Assembly (NCBI GenBank): GCA_022496805.1
Contig: CM040089.1
Coordinates: 43,570,372 to 43,634,371, forward strand
Source: Pohlia nutans
Taxonomy: Eukaryota > Streptophyta > Bryopsida > Bryales > Mniaceae
Length of the DNA: 64,000 bases
Direction of reading: 5' to 3'
Made by a program: the position numbers and the translations under genes. Below, one piece after another: positions 46,171-56,908 of the stretch (positions are counted from its first letter, which is position 1; every line of letters starts with the position of its first letter). The notes beneath the pieces were generated by a model. The model was given only the letters and a program-made list of their open reading frames with translations, searched no databases and was not told where the DNA came from.

Positions 46171-46695
46171 AATAACTTAGATACAATGTAGGTTGAATCA
46201 TAAGGTTCTTTAGCCCTTGTAAGTTGTACCTAGAAATAAGAATTATTGCACGAGAATTGCTCTAGCAAATTTTGGCATATTGGACATGCCGCATAATTCT
46301 TTACCTAAAGAATGATGGTGGAGAGTTGGAAGTCTACACTAGCCCGCCTCAAGAATTACAAGTTTTGAATATTGTATCTTTCGTGTAGTGAGAGCAGAAG
46401 AGTGAACCCTTGCAAGGACTAAGTTAAAGAACCTTGTGTGAAATTGCCGTTTTTTTTTCCTCATAAATAAAGAGAAGAAGCGTGATTTTTTTTTTGAGTC
46501 ACTCACTTCCTCAAGTACATTGTTATCCACGTAATGAATGACGTTATGATGAGAAAAGGGAGGAATGAATGGTGGAAGACGTGGCTACTACAGGCAGGGT
46601 CAAAGTTGCCTGCGTGTCCAGCACCCTAACGTAGAGACAAAGAAAGCAAGTGAGAATTGTCTGAGCAGTGAAGGTGAGGAATTTCAGCCCCTTTA
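46136..46695. other. Gene-free stretch
   Basis: It holds the right end of L2 and otherwise nothing recognised. Minus ORFs at 46339-46530 and 46544-46783 show no motif. Confidence 0.3.
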
Positions 46696-46783
46696 GAGCA
46701 TGCCCAGCGGCAAGTGCTTTTGAGGGACCAATGCCAAGATTTGGTGTCGTCAGCTTCACTTGCTCCGAAGTCCGGCCCAACAA

Positions 46784-48500
46784 GATAAATAGAAAGATAC
46801 CGTACCTTCCAAGCAGCTTCGTCTTTAATTAATTCAAAAAAGTCAAGACGAATTTTTTTGGAAATTATGAGTAGATTTTGCCGAATACCATAGTAATTGT
46901 TTTTTGGAATAGTCGAAATGTTGAAATATTACCATTTTTCACATATTTAATCATTATTCAGAGTAGGAGAGTGTGAGATTTAGGGGAAGAAAGAGCTGAC
47001 CTTGTAATCAAGTTCATTCCAAGTCACTCCCAAATGATATGGGATATGAACTTGCAAGCTCATGTGAATTCTCACCACACCATATTTTCAGTAGACTTTG
47101 ATGCACAATTGAGCATACTAAATGATCTTATTTTGAAATGTTTTCAACTAAGAAAAGTGAGAAGGACAAGTTGTCTATCACCTCCAAAAAGAATTTTGTG
47201 ATTTGAAGTTTTTATGCATGATATATAGACAAAATTCAGTAAGGCTATGAAAAACGTGCATGAGTTGAATGAGAAGAACATGTGTTGTGATCAGACTTTT
47301 GAGGCTCAATTGTGCATAGTAGACTATCTTATTTTGAGAATTCTTCAACTAAGATTAGTTTCATTTTCACGGCATCTTTCACTTCCAAAAAGAATTTTGT
47401 GATTTGATGTATTTTTGCTCAAGTTATTCACATTTTTGTAAAGGAGTTTAACCGGTGATTAAGAAGAACAAGAAGTGAGAGTTCTACATATCCCACATTC
47501 ATTGTTGGCACTAGTGTCCTGAATTTTGTATAAAGCACAAGACTACATATCACTCAATCATTACATAGCAAGTGAAGTAATCCATGTAGTGGTACTAACT
47601 TGCAAGGCCCATTTAGATGAATGATGAAAATACAATATCATGTTTTTTCAAGAAAACGAATTTAACTAATCTATAAAAATAGCGAACGAACATGACTTTT
47701 TGAAAAATATTAAATATTCGTTTGAAGCATGACGAAGCTGCTTGGAAGGTACGGTAGATAGAAACTCTGGCCTCTTTCAAGGCCGGCGTGAATAAAGTGT
47801 CTGTTCATAATGTTAATGACTCAGTGCCCACCGGACAAAGGGCCATTGGAACAAAACTACTCTCCTCTGCCGAGAATAGAGACTTTAGTGACCAGTAACC
47901 AGTAAAAGTAACCATAAGTTGTTGGTTGGGTAATTGTTTGAGTATAAGTTGGTTTTTGGTATGCTGTAAGATCGCCAAGTCATGAGTTCTGCGGTTGGTT
48001 GGTGAAGGGCTATGTATCATACTATGTGGTACGGGTTCGATTCCCGTTGGATCCGTTTGAGCAGTAGTGTGCTACACATGATTTAGTGTTGCTAGTGAGT
48101 TTATCATAGGCAGGAAAGTTGTACCAACCAACTGACCCCTACCCACCTTCCTGAGACAAGTGGTGACACCGTGCTAACTGTTTTAAAATAAATAGTGGTC
48201 TTCACCACTACCCCCTTTTTTTTATTCTATTGGTATTGATTGGTTGTTTTCTATTCATCTTCTATGTAGGAGGATTGATCCGCCATATTGTATAGCAATA
48301 GTGTTCATTGCTTTAAATGTATATTTAATGGAGGTTTCAGAAAGTTTAAACTTTATTTCGAGTTGTTTCATTAAGGGAGCGTGCGTAGTTCTTCTAGCTC
48401 TAGCCGAGATGACTATGAGTGGGTCTACTTTCCACCCTTGGTGAATGATGCTATTAATTAATGGTTGGTATATTTGGATTTTATTGTCTATTGTATCTTG
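46784..48500. mobile_element. Retroposon (SINE-like) with 12-bp target duplication, itself interrupted
   Basis: CCGGCCCAACAA occurs at 46772-46783 and again at 48501-48512, whereas uninterrupted M copies have a single equivalent, so this is a 12-bp target duplication. Removing the nested TIR element leaves about 750 bp. A pol III box B (GGTTCGATTCC) lies at 48034-48044, with a weak box A-like word (TGGTTGGTGAAGGG) about 25 bp upstream. Long duplication plus box B suggests a tRNA-derived SINE or a LINE-mobilised transcript; no reverse transcriptase is seen. Confidence 0.6.
46799..47757. mobile_element. DNA transposon with perfect 26-bp TIRs (TACCGTACC type)
   Basis: TACCGTACCTTCCAAGCAGC (continuing TTCGTC) at the left end is exactly inverted at the right end (47732-47757). 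ATAGAAA occurs next to both ends, suggesting a duplication of about 8 bp. There is no coding capacity. Two diverged tandem units of about 170 bp (sharing CCAAAAAGAATTTTGTGATT) lie at about 47095-47430. The first nine bases match family L, hinting at a common superfamily. Confidence 0.75.
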
Positions 48501-48844
48501 CCGGCCCAACAACTACCCACTAACGCCAAAAAATAGTAGTTGGGAACAAAGTTTGAGTTTTTCCCGCCATTTATAGAAGCTTTGGTGCAAGCAAATTACT
48601 CACACCAAGCAAGTATCTTTGCTCAATCAATAATTAAATAACAAGCTTGAAGACTATTCACCGGCCCATGCTTTAAGGCCATCAAGTTCTTTTTATAAAA
48701 TCTTCTTTTAACAAATTGCCTTGGTGTTCGTACAAGGAGTGTTGTTGTGGTACTTCAAGTTTAACATTCCTTTAAGTTACAAATGACCCTCAAATTAATG
48801 TTTGGTGGACATATTTGGTTTGGAGCTGCTGGGCTCGCTCTTAG

Positions 48845-50811
48845 CAAAATTGCCATAGATGTGAAGATTTGATAGTCGATTTTGACAAAATATTCTAGAT
48901 TCCTTATTACATATGTAGCAAATGACTAGATATCTATTATATTGAATGTAGAGTATCACAATCCGATGTAATGACCCCTGTGTCATAAAATCTGTCACGT
49001 TTTCATCCCAAATATTTCATCATGTCATTCCAAATGTTTTTCATCCGGTCCTATAAGACTTTGACCGGCTATCCAGTTCATATTCTCCTACATCCTTGTT
49101 ACAGGGCAACATGTTTGTGATAGTATTCTAAAATTGGCTAATTTCACCATATTAGAATAACCATTTGACTAAAAAGTAGTAACTAATTTCCTTCAAAATA
49201 AGTAAAAATTAGAATCAATTTTTTTAACCACTTGGCTAAAATTTAACTGCCCAATTTTTTTTCACTGTAGTCTGAGATGGAAGAGCATGGCCAAAAATGA
49301 CTCTCAACACTCCAAACTCATGTCCAAGATAGTGTAAGTAGTTCTCATGTCCCTAGCAATAAGCACCAAATATGATCCAAATGAATTTCACAGACACCAC
49401 CATTTGAACACCAAATTTTAACCATCAATTTAGGAGAAGGATATTCCTAACTTTTAGCTTCATAAAGCGATAGCATAGTCTTGTAAGGGAATAGAACAGA
49501 CCATTTGATGTGCTAGAATTAAGCTCTCCAAGGTGTAAATGTTTCGTGAGCTAAGGTAGAAGCACTCAAAACCAACGTGTAGAGTGATCGAATATGGTTA
49601 ATAACCAAACTCATCTAAACTCAATGTCACTTGTGTAGAAACTTCTTGCAACCAATCAACTTCTTGCACTATTACTTATATTATTCAATCCCAAGAAACA
49701 ACTTGGGCCGGTTTGTGAAATCATATGTTCACGGATTTGGGATAGTCTAATTATCGGTTTTAGGTGATGACTAACTTTTCACTTTGAAAATTTGTAGAAG
49801 TTTCATTTTTTAGAATAAAATTATGGGAAAATTTGCATTCTTCATGATTTCTATTTTCCTATGAAGGAAAAATACTATCCGCCTTCTACTCTTACTGCAC
49901 GTAGGCTAGAAAGCTTAAATTATTGATAATGGGTGCTTCTACTTTACACTCTAAAATCTAAACATACCTTTTATCATCAAAAGCGACATTTGGAGTGTGA
50001 GAATGGGTGCTGCTGGGCATGCTCTAAGCAGCAGCGCTTGTCACGGAGACAAGCATCCAGTCCCATGCAATTCAATGCCAGCAACCAGCAACTTCCCCTG
50101 CCGACGTCACCTTAGCTTAGATTTGCTTTGCTTTGCTTGCTTCCCAGACACACAAACAAGCATTGATGCTCTAAACATTGATTAACTTTACTTTGATTAA
50201 CTTATTTCATGCAAACAAACAAAGGTCCATGACTCGACTCATTTTCTAATTTGAGTCAAAGGGGAACAGAAAGGTTTTGCCATCACACCCACATGCGCAG
50301 TGAGTGAGTGGCTGGCTCTCTGGCTCTTGTCTTTCACTTGAGTGCACAGTTGCATGTTCCTTCAAGGGTCGGCAAAGTGCTCTGCTGTGCTTGTTTTCTT
50401 CTTTTGTTGCCACTCTGTTGGCTCACAGACTACCGCAGGCTACTCTCACTAGCATATATTATCTACACATTTCTATTATTTCAAAAAATATATATTTACA
50501 CCGAATAGAAAGAATATTGGGATAGAGCCTTGCAGGTAAACTGTCTTTATATAAAAATATTAGTGTTTTTTTGGGTGATAACTTACATACTTTTATTATA
50601 AGTTTATTAGAAAATTTACATAATGGAACACAAGAATCTTGTATAATTTTAATGAATGAAAAGAATGACGATTGAAGACCAAGAAGTACAGAGGTTCAGA
50701 TCGTCGAATTTGACAGCCTGGTGTTGAAATCAAATTTCCATGTTAGATTTTCAGGGGTCCACGTCATTCTAAACCAATCAAAAGATGACATGTAGCACTT
50801 TTTAACAAAAG
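48845..50811. other. Gene-free stretch
   Basis: Sequence from 49990 to 50430 is GC-richer and gives overlapping ORFs in two frames, none with a recognisable family. The rest is AT-rich without clear repeats. Confidence 0.3.
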
Positions 50812-50815
50812 TTAA

Positions 50816-51410
50816 CCCTTAAAGGACCAAGGCTGATTTTCCAAGTTTGGTCAGTTCAGTGTGGGATGAATATTGATTTTCAAATTTTGAGGTTTTTTGT
50901 GGTGATTTTACTTTTTGTAACGAAGATGGGATGGTAATTTGTGTAGGTATGTGATGTATGGATCAAAAGATACAATCATGCAAAGGTGAAAAACCTAATT
51001 GCGGGCAGCTGCTGAAATTTTCATACAATGAATTATAGATCTGAATTTTTGTACACAATGAACTAACACCCCCATATACACAAACTCATTTGGGGGTGTT
51101 ATTGCCAAATTCATTTTTACCAAACATGAGACTAAACTTTGCATTTTGGGCATTTTCAGAAAGTTTCAAACTCGGGCAACGGGCCAATAAAAAAGTGCAG
51201 TCAACTTTGTAGCTTATAATCTTACTATCAAGAAATCCTGAACAGTTGAAAATTTGTAAGTGCTAATAAATTCAAGTTGGTTCAAATATTCTACAGTTGA
51301 ATTGGTCAAAAAGGTTTTAGATCAAAATTTATATGCCTTTTTATGAGAAGGGACACTTTTAGGCAGCTTTGGAGTGTTTGGAGAGAAACATAGTTATGGT
51401 CCTTTAGGGG
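50816..51410. mobile_element. TTAA-type MITE, family G copy 1
   Basis: TTAA at 50812-50815 and 51411-51414. The ends are CCCTTAAAGGACCA and TGGTCCTTTAGGGG. The right 165 bp match 62108-62272. The terminal repeat is shared with family H. Confidence 0.8.
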
Positions 51411-51414
51411 TTAA

Positions 51415-52331
51415 TTAATTTTTGTTGGAACTGACCGTGATGAAACCGGAAGGGGTTACAGCAGCGACATTTCATCCAAATTTTACATATTCATGGATGT
51501 AAATAGCTCTATTTTTAGAAAAAGGGGAAAACTAAATTATCTGACCAATCAGACCAAGATCCGCACGGGGTCGCCGCGTCCAGGTTTCCACCCCAGTACC
51601 CGCCCGACACCCTAGAGACCCTCCGATACCCGTAAAATTTCACGTACCGGGATACGACCCGGTCGGTGTGAACGCAGCCATCGTTGTCACTCTGACAAGG
51701 AGGCCGGCGATGGTCACCAAGCCTCGATTCCCTCATTCTCTTCTCATCCGTTCTGGGCCCAGTTTGGCAGGATTTGCACTCCCGTGATTTGGCCGCTTGC
51801 AGATCCGTTTTGGGTTTCCTTTCCCGAGAAGCATTGTCACCTTTCACGCCTGCGTGCGCCGAGGTGCTGCTATAAACTTCACACCCCTGCCACCTCTAGC
51901 TGGATTCCGTCGGCACCATCGCCAGAGTTTCAGTGCTCTCTTAGTTGTATATGGAGCAGTAGACCTTCTGTTCTGTTCGTGTTGAGTTTCCGAGATTGGA
52001 ATGAGTGTGCATTAGCAGTTTCGCATACAGCACTGTCATAATTTTCTTGTTTGTTGCCAGCCTAGCTCGCAAGGAAAAGATTCGCAAGTCTAAATTGGGC
52101 GGCACCGAGCTCGATGACATACCGATTTTATTCCATGGCCGGCCGGCAGAGATTGACCTGCTTTAGTCGCATTGTGTTGTTGAGCGAGTCATCAGAGGTT
52201 CTCTTCGATCTTCTACGAACTTAGCCGTTGAGTGTGGCCAAGAACAGGAGTTTGCGCGGAGTTTTGAGGTCTTTTGTTGTTGTTGTTGTTGTTGTTGTTG
52301 TTTTGGTTTCGGGTGGTATTTAGGTTTTGAG
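51415..52331 (+). promoter_or_regulatory. Putative promoter and leader of the DVL/RTFL gene
   Basis: Composition shifts from AT-rich to balanced at about 51540. A TATA-like CTATAAAC lies at 51870-51877, about 455 bp before the start codon. A (TTG)n microsatellite of about nine units sits at 52274-52303, roughly 30 bp before the ATG, presumably in the leader. Upstream ATGs are present. The transcription start is not determinable, and a leader intron is possible. Confidence 0.4.
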
Positions 52332-52562
52332 ATGGGTCAGTGTTATGGCCGAGAGGTGGCAACCAGCGACGAGAGCGACTCGTGGAAGAACACGGCCGGC
52401 AAGAGACGGTCGACGGGCGGCATCTACTCCCTGCACAGCAACTGCATCTCCAACGGCACCAAGAACACCCTGTCGTTCATCCGGCACCAGCGCGGCAAGC
52501 TCTACATCCTGCGCCGCTGCGTCACCATGCTCCTCCTCTGGCACAAACACTCCATCAAGTGA
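52332..52562 (+). CDS. DVL/RTFL (DEVIL/ROTUNDIFOLIA-like) small peptide
   Basis: Plant-specific small non-secreted peptide; family members act at the plasma membrane and alter cell proliferation and organ shape when over-produced (family knowledge). The 76-aa single-exon ORF carries the conserved RTF domain at its C terminus, about residues 46-72: SFIRHQRGKLYILRRCVTM followed by LLLWHKH, matching the KLYI-RRCV-ML-W core. The preceding 45 residues are Ser/Lys/Gly-rich and variable, as usual for the family. The N terminus MGQC has a glycine at 2 and cysteine at 4, an arrangement that permits myristoylation plus palmitoylation; whether this happens is inference. There is no signal peptide. Longer ORFs overlapping in other frames lack any family match. 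No neighbour within 10 kb is a supported gene. Confidence 0.88.
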   Translation: MGQCYGREVATSDESDSWKNTAGKRRSTGGIYSLHSNCISNGTKNTLSFIRHQRGKLYILRRCVTMLLLWHKHSIK

Positions 52563-53459
52563 TTGCAGCACCATTGAATTGAATCCCTGCTGCATGCATG
52601 CTGGGCGTTTGTTTCTCCCGTTTCTTCGACATAAACGCCCAACGTCGCTGCTGCAACAATGCGTGAATGCAGGACACTGGGAGTGCGTGCATGTCTTTTC
52701 TTGTACATAAACTCTGAAACTCGACGACATGAAGAAACCTCGAAAACACGAAAAAAGGGAATTGCGTGAATTTTGTGTGGGGAGCGAAGTATTGATTGCT
52801 CCGTCCTGGATGGGATGTACAGTATAGTTTTTGACAGGGACGACTGCTGCTCAAGTGACACCACCCCCTGAAATGTACGCTTCAGGTACATTCATTGTGT
52901 AGAACATACATTGGGTGTCTCCTGAGCAGCACTCTACCCTTTGACAGCACAAGGAGCACATCGGCATTACGGGTGTCACAGTGTGAGTATTTGCGCGCGC
53001 TTATGCAAGAAGGAGCTCTTGCGATGAGCTTTTGACCGAGGACGTGGTCTCTGTCTCACTAAAGGAAGGCAACTGTTTTGGTGAGAGTCTTGCGATTCTG
53101 AGCGTGGAGCGTCGGAGTATTATAGCGCATACAGATTGATCATCAAAGGGAATGATATCAGTTGAAGTGGTTCTCCATCTTTTGTTGCATTGTGAGTTAC
53201 TCTTCCTGTAGAAATTCCTCATATGTTGTTAGGGCGGCTGTTTGGTGCAAACTGAGCTCCTTGTACCAAGTGACTGCCATCCAAGGAAACTGTAAATTTC
53301 ATGTACATGTCTAACTTTGTAATGCCTAACTTATATGATAGATTGTGACTCAAAAGTTGGAGGGATTGTTTATTGCTGCATCTTTCTCTGAATTTTCTCT
53401 TTGATGTCACAGTCGATGTGCCCAAAATGCACACCATTATATGGAGTTCCAATCAATAA
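52563..53459. other. 3' flank of the DVL gene
   Basis: Probably begins with the 3' untranslated region. ORFs on both strands (for example 52502-52891 minus) are shadows or chance. I see no second exon or other gene. Confidence 0.4.
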
Positions 53460-53578
53460 GGTAAACCACCATTGTGACTATTTGTGCCACTTTGTGATCA
53501 CTATGTATCAATGTTTTACATTTATAAATTTGATTTGTACATTGTTGATACATTGTGGCACAAATAGTGTGGCTTACC
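53460..53578. repeat. Foldback about 900 bp downstream of DVL
   Basis: GGTAAACCAC...ATTTGTGCCAC at 53460-53490 pairs with GTGGCACAAATAGTGTGGC (and TTACC) at 53555-53578. Inner stretches TGTATCAATG and CATTGTTGATACA also pair. It is likely a small MITE. Confidence 0.65.
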
Positions 53579-54741
53579 TTAGTGTTGCATGTGAAAATGA
53601 ATACTTAAGGTCATAGGAGTTAGAGGAAGGTGGAATAGAACCCATGTCAAACTCTTTATTATCACGCTGATATACAGGTTCTTGTGTCCTGATAATGAGC
53701 TTACAAGGAGATTTTTGAACCATGTCTGTTCTCTCCAGGGGTGAGAGAACAAAGGATACTAGGGGATGTGATGTTAAAGAGGTTTGTGTGCAATTGTGTT
53801 TGGCTGGTATTTGCATTGTTAGGTCTTGTATTGAAATTTCTCATATGTGCTTGTTCAGCAAAGTTTGTATTACATTGTATGCGGTGTAAGTAATACTCAA
53901 ACCTCCCTGATGACACATTCTATGTATGTCTCGATAATGTGCTATGTTGTGTACACATTTAATTGAGTAACTTTCACATGTCAAGTTGTGAACAAATGTG
54001 AGTGCATTTTGAAGTTGATTTGTCCCCCTATTAGAGAGGTTTGAGTGTACTGTATGACACTAGGCTTTTAGTTTTTGCCAACAGTAATTTGGTAAACCCC
54101 ATTAGAATTGATTTGTCCCTTGGTTCTCACACCATGGTGGTGTGAATCAGTACCATGTTGGAAACAATATATGCAAGGTTGAATAGTGCAACGGCTTGGG
54201 TATGTGGTCCATATTATGAAATATAATGTGTTCTTCAATACCTAGTTGTTGGGCTCGGAGCATGACAAATTGCATCGAACCCCCACAAGTACCCTACGTC
54301 TGCAGTGCAATTACTCAGTAACATTAGACTTCACATCATGTTTTACATTTTATTCCAACATTTTTCAATGCATCAAGGGCTAAATCATACATGCCTTTTT
54401 ATTAACCTATTCTGTTTTAAGTGTGTTAAAAATTACACTTTTAATTCAAACTCATTGCATTTGAATTTTTTTGTTAGAATTACCTTGGTCCATAGTAAAT
54501 GCATGGAAAAGGAGTGTAGAGAACGTTTAACTTAATATTGTATGTGAGGGTTACATTCAACCTAGTGTCAAAACTGAATTTCTATGCCAGATTCAGAGAG
54601 TTCCATGATATAACCCTAAACCAATCACAAGCTAACATGTGGCATTTTCTAATTAAAAAAATAATGAAGTTATATTGAAATTGACCATGACGTAGGATAA
54701 TATCTTTGTGCTTTTAAAGGGCCTTTGATTACTTGAAGCCC
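53579..54741. other. Gene-free stretch with a dispersed repeat
   Basis: Sequence at 53943-54040 (CATGTCAAGTTGTGAACAAA) recurs diverged at 57350-57460, showing a dispersed repeat of unknown class. No motif-bearing ORF. Confidence 0.35.
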
Positions 54742-54744
54742 TTA

Positions 54745-55036
54745 GAGCATCTCCACTCTTACACGCTAGAGATGACTTGCTGAAATTATTCATTTAAATT
54801 TGAAGAGCTCTTGCACTCACACTCCCCCACCTTGCATGCCCCTCACATATTAAAAGTGCGCATCAAATAGTCAATAGACCAATCACAAGTAGAATGTGAG
54901 GATATAGTCAACTAAATAGTGATTTGAAGGCCCAATTTCTAACACGCTAGGATTGAGAGTCAAGAGGCATTTTCGAAGGGCCCTTGGCACTTTTCATCTA
55001 GTTCTGGAGTCTAGGAGGGCTGCGGTGGAGCTGCTC
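54745..55036. mobile_element. Tourist-type MITE, family N copy 2 (inverse)
   Basis: TTA at 54742-54744 and 55037-55039. The ends are GAGCATCTCCACTC and GTGGAGCTGCTC. The interior is the reverse of copy 3, which follows immediately. Confidence 0.8.
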
Positions 55037-55039
55037 TTA

Positions 55040-55342
55040 GAGCATGGCCACCCATGCCCTCCCAAGAGTCTCTCACACTCAAGAAGTAGATGAAAAGTGC
55101 CAAGGGCCCTTCAAAAATACCTCTTGACTCTCAATCCTAGCGTGTTAGAAATTGGGCCTTCAAATCACTATTTAGTTGACTACATCCTCACATTCTACTT
55201 GTAATTGGTCTATTGACTATTTGATGCGCACTTTTGATATGTGAGGGGCATGCAAGGTGGGGGAGTGTGAGTGCAAGGGCCCTTCAAATTTAGATGAATA
55301 ATTTCAGCGAGTTAGTCCTAGCATGCATGGGTGGGAATGCAT
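55040..55342. mobile_element. Tourist-type MITE, family N copy 3
   Basis: It begins GAGCATGGCCACCCATGCC after the TTA (55037-55039) shared with copy 2 and ends GGGAATGCAT before TTA. Full-length version of the deleted copy at 5555-5808. Together copies 2 and 3 make a palindrome of about 600 bp. Confidence 0.8.
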
Positions 55343-55368
55343 TTATGAAAAATGTGGCTAGTTACGTA

Positions 55369-55590
55369 TCTGGCTACCAGGGTCAACTTTGCCAACCTGT
55401 CGATTTATATATATATATATATATATTTTGGATAATTTTTTTCAACAAGTGTCAAAATTTGAAAAGATTCTTTAAGATTCTCTTTTTCACCATACAAAAT
55501 AGTTTTTTTTTGAAAAAAAGATTTTCTAAAGATTTGAGTTTATCTTTTATGATTATTTTTTGATGATTCCGACAACCAACTATGGTAGTT
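55369..55590. mobile_element. MITE family L copy 3
   Basis: The body TTTTTCACCATACAAAATAG and the right end CAACCAACTATGGTAG match 34338-34551. The left end is diverged and contains a (TA)n run at 55407-55426. It serves as an uninterrupted comparison for L copy 2. Confidence 0.6.
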
Positions 55591-55599
55591 TTTGAGTGG

Positions 55600-56104
55600 A
55601 AACCACAGAATATTCTTATTCAAGATGTGAAGTATAAATACAAAAAACTATCAGGACCCCAATGAACCAAATTGTAGATTTCAACTGAACAGTGACATCC
55701 TTCACTCATTTCCGAGAATGTTTGACAACTGTGACAATTCTAAGTTCAAGGTGTCATATTTTTTGAAGCTGAGCTAATATGGGAATTGGTAGAGAATTGG
55801 ATAGGCACGGTTCATAGGTAGAATGGCCTATTGGTTATGGCCGTGATTCGTTGTACAAAATTGTCTATCAAAGTAGTCGGTTACTGATGAGTCTAGGAAA
55901 CGGTTTTAGAGTTTGACAAATTCTTCAATTTGAAAATTTGTATAAATTATTTATTGGGAATAAAAATATAGAATCGGATCGCCTCCTCATGATTTTCCTT
56001 CTCTCTCTATGAAAAATAAGTCCTTGTCACAACTCCCATTTCTAATATGCAAAACTTCTTATTTTCTTGGTTCATCGTATTTCTACTTCGGTTGGTGGCT
56101 CGAT
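55600..56104. other. Gene-free stretch
   Basis: Nothing recognised. Confidence 0.3.
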
Positions 56105-56587
56105 GGCCCATTCACATACACCAATGCTACCGCATGCATTAGGTAACTTTGAGGGAATTTGTTGTCAACCAAGAAATATAAACTACGCAATTAGAAATTA
56201 CTAATAGGAACGCATGACAAATAGGAACGCAACGCAAAAAAGGAGCACATCAGAAAAAATGGGCCAGACTATTTCGGTGCCATTTTGACACCAAAGGCCG
56301 CATATTGGTCATTTTAGTGTCATTTTATCCATACTAGGTTGGTATGGAGGTTGGCACCAAATTATCTTAATTGCATTTCAATGCACCATCATGGCACCAT
56401 GTTCACATGCCTTGAAGTTTCCGATGCATGGCTCTACTTGCAGCACTGTAATGCAGTTGCATAGTGCTTGAACGGTAGTTGCAGCAAGAAAAGACAAGGC
56501 TTTGAATATATTTTTGTTTCTCGGTTTTACCTTCCTCCATTTCAGAAATGCAAATGCAAGTGCGGCAAGGGCTTGGTGTAAATGGGC
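56105..56587. mobile_element. MITE family O copy 3
   Basis: Left end GGCCCATTCACATACACC, right end TGGTGTAAATGGGCC. It is directly followed, after ATGAT, by copy 4. The interior shares the GCAAATGCAAGTGCGGCAAG word with 4890-5543. Confidence 0.6.
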
Positions 56588-56593
56588 CATGAT

Positions 56594-56908
56594 GGCCCAT
56601 TCACACCAGTCACTTGAACGCACTTGCGTCGGGAATCTGCGTCAGTCAAGGTAAATAAAAAAAATAGATGGTGAAAATAAATCATAATTTAATGCAATCT
56701 ACAGTGGTGAAAACGCAAGTAAATAGTTTCACAACGCAAAAAAGGAATGGCAGTGAACTTGCGGCAACAAAATGCAGTTGAACAGTGCCTGCATAGTGTT
56801 CGCAGCATGATAAGACAAGTGCAAAATATTAAATCATTTCTTCAATTTACCCACCTGAAATTCAGAAACACAGACGGACTTGCGTTGGATTTCTGGTGTG
56901 AATGGGCC
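56594..56908. mobile_element. MITE family O copy 4
   Basis: The ends GGCCCATTCACACCAGTCAC and CTGGTGTGAATGGGCC are near-perfect inverted repeats. It lies in tandem with copy 3. Confidence 0.7.

Larger units (their letters stand above)
46696..48840. mobile_element. Tourist-type MITE, family M copy 3, carrying a retroposon
   Basis: The ends GAGCATGCCCAGCGGC and GCTGCTGGGCTCGCTC are flanked by TTA at 46693-46695 and 48841-48843. It is interrupted at 46784-48500. At 48718-48721 it keeps a single TTAA, another empty-site reference for family C copy 1. Confidence 0.8.

Noticed and set aside
52320..52730. 127- to 136-codon ORFs on both strands over the DVL gene
   Set aside because: They overlap the 76-codon frame carrying the RTF domain; compositions are arginine/alanine-rich out-of-frame reads.
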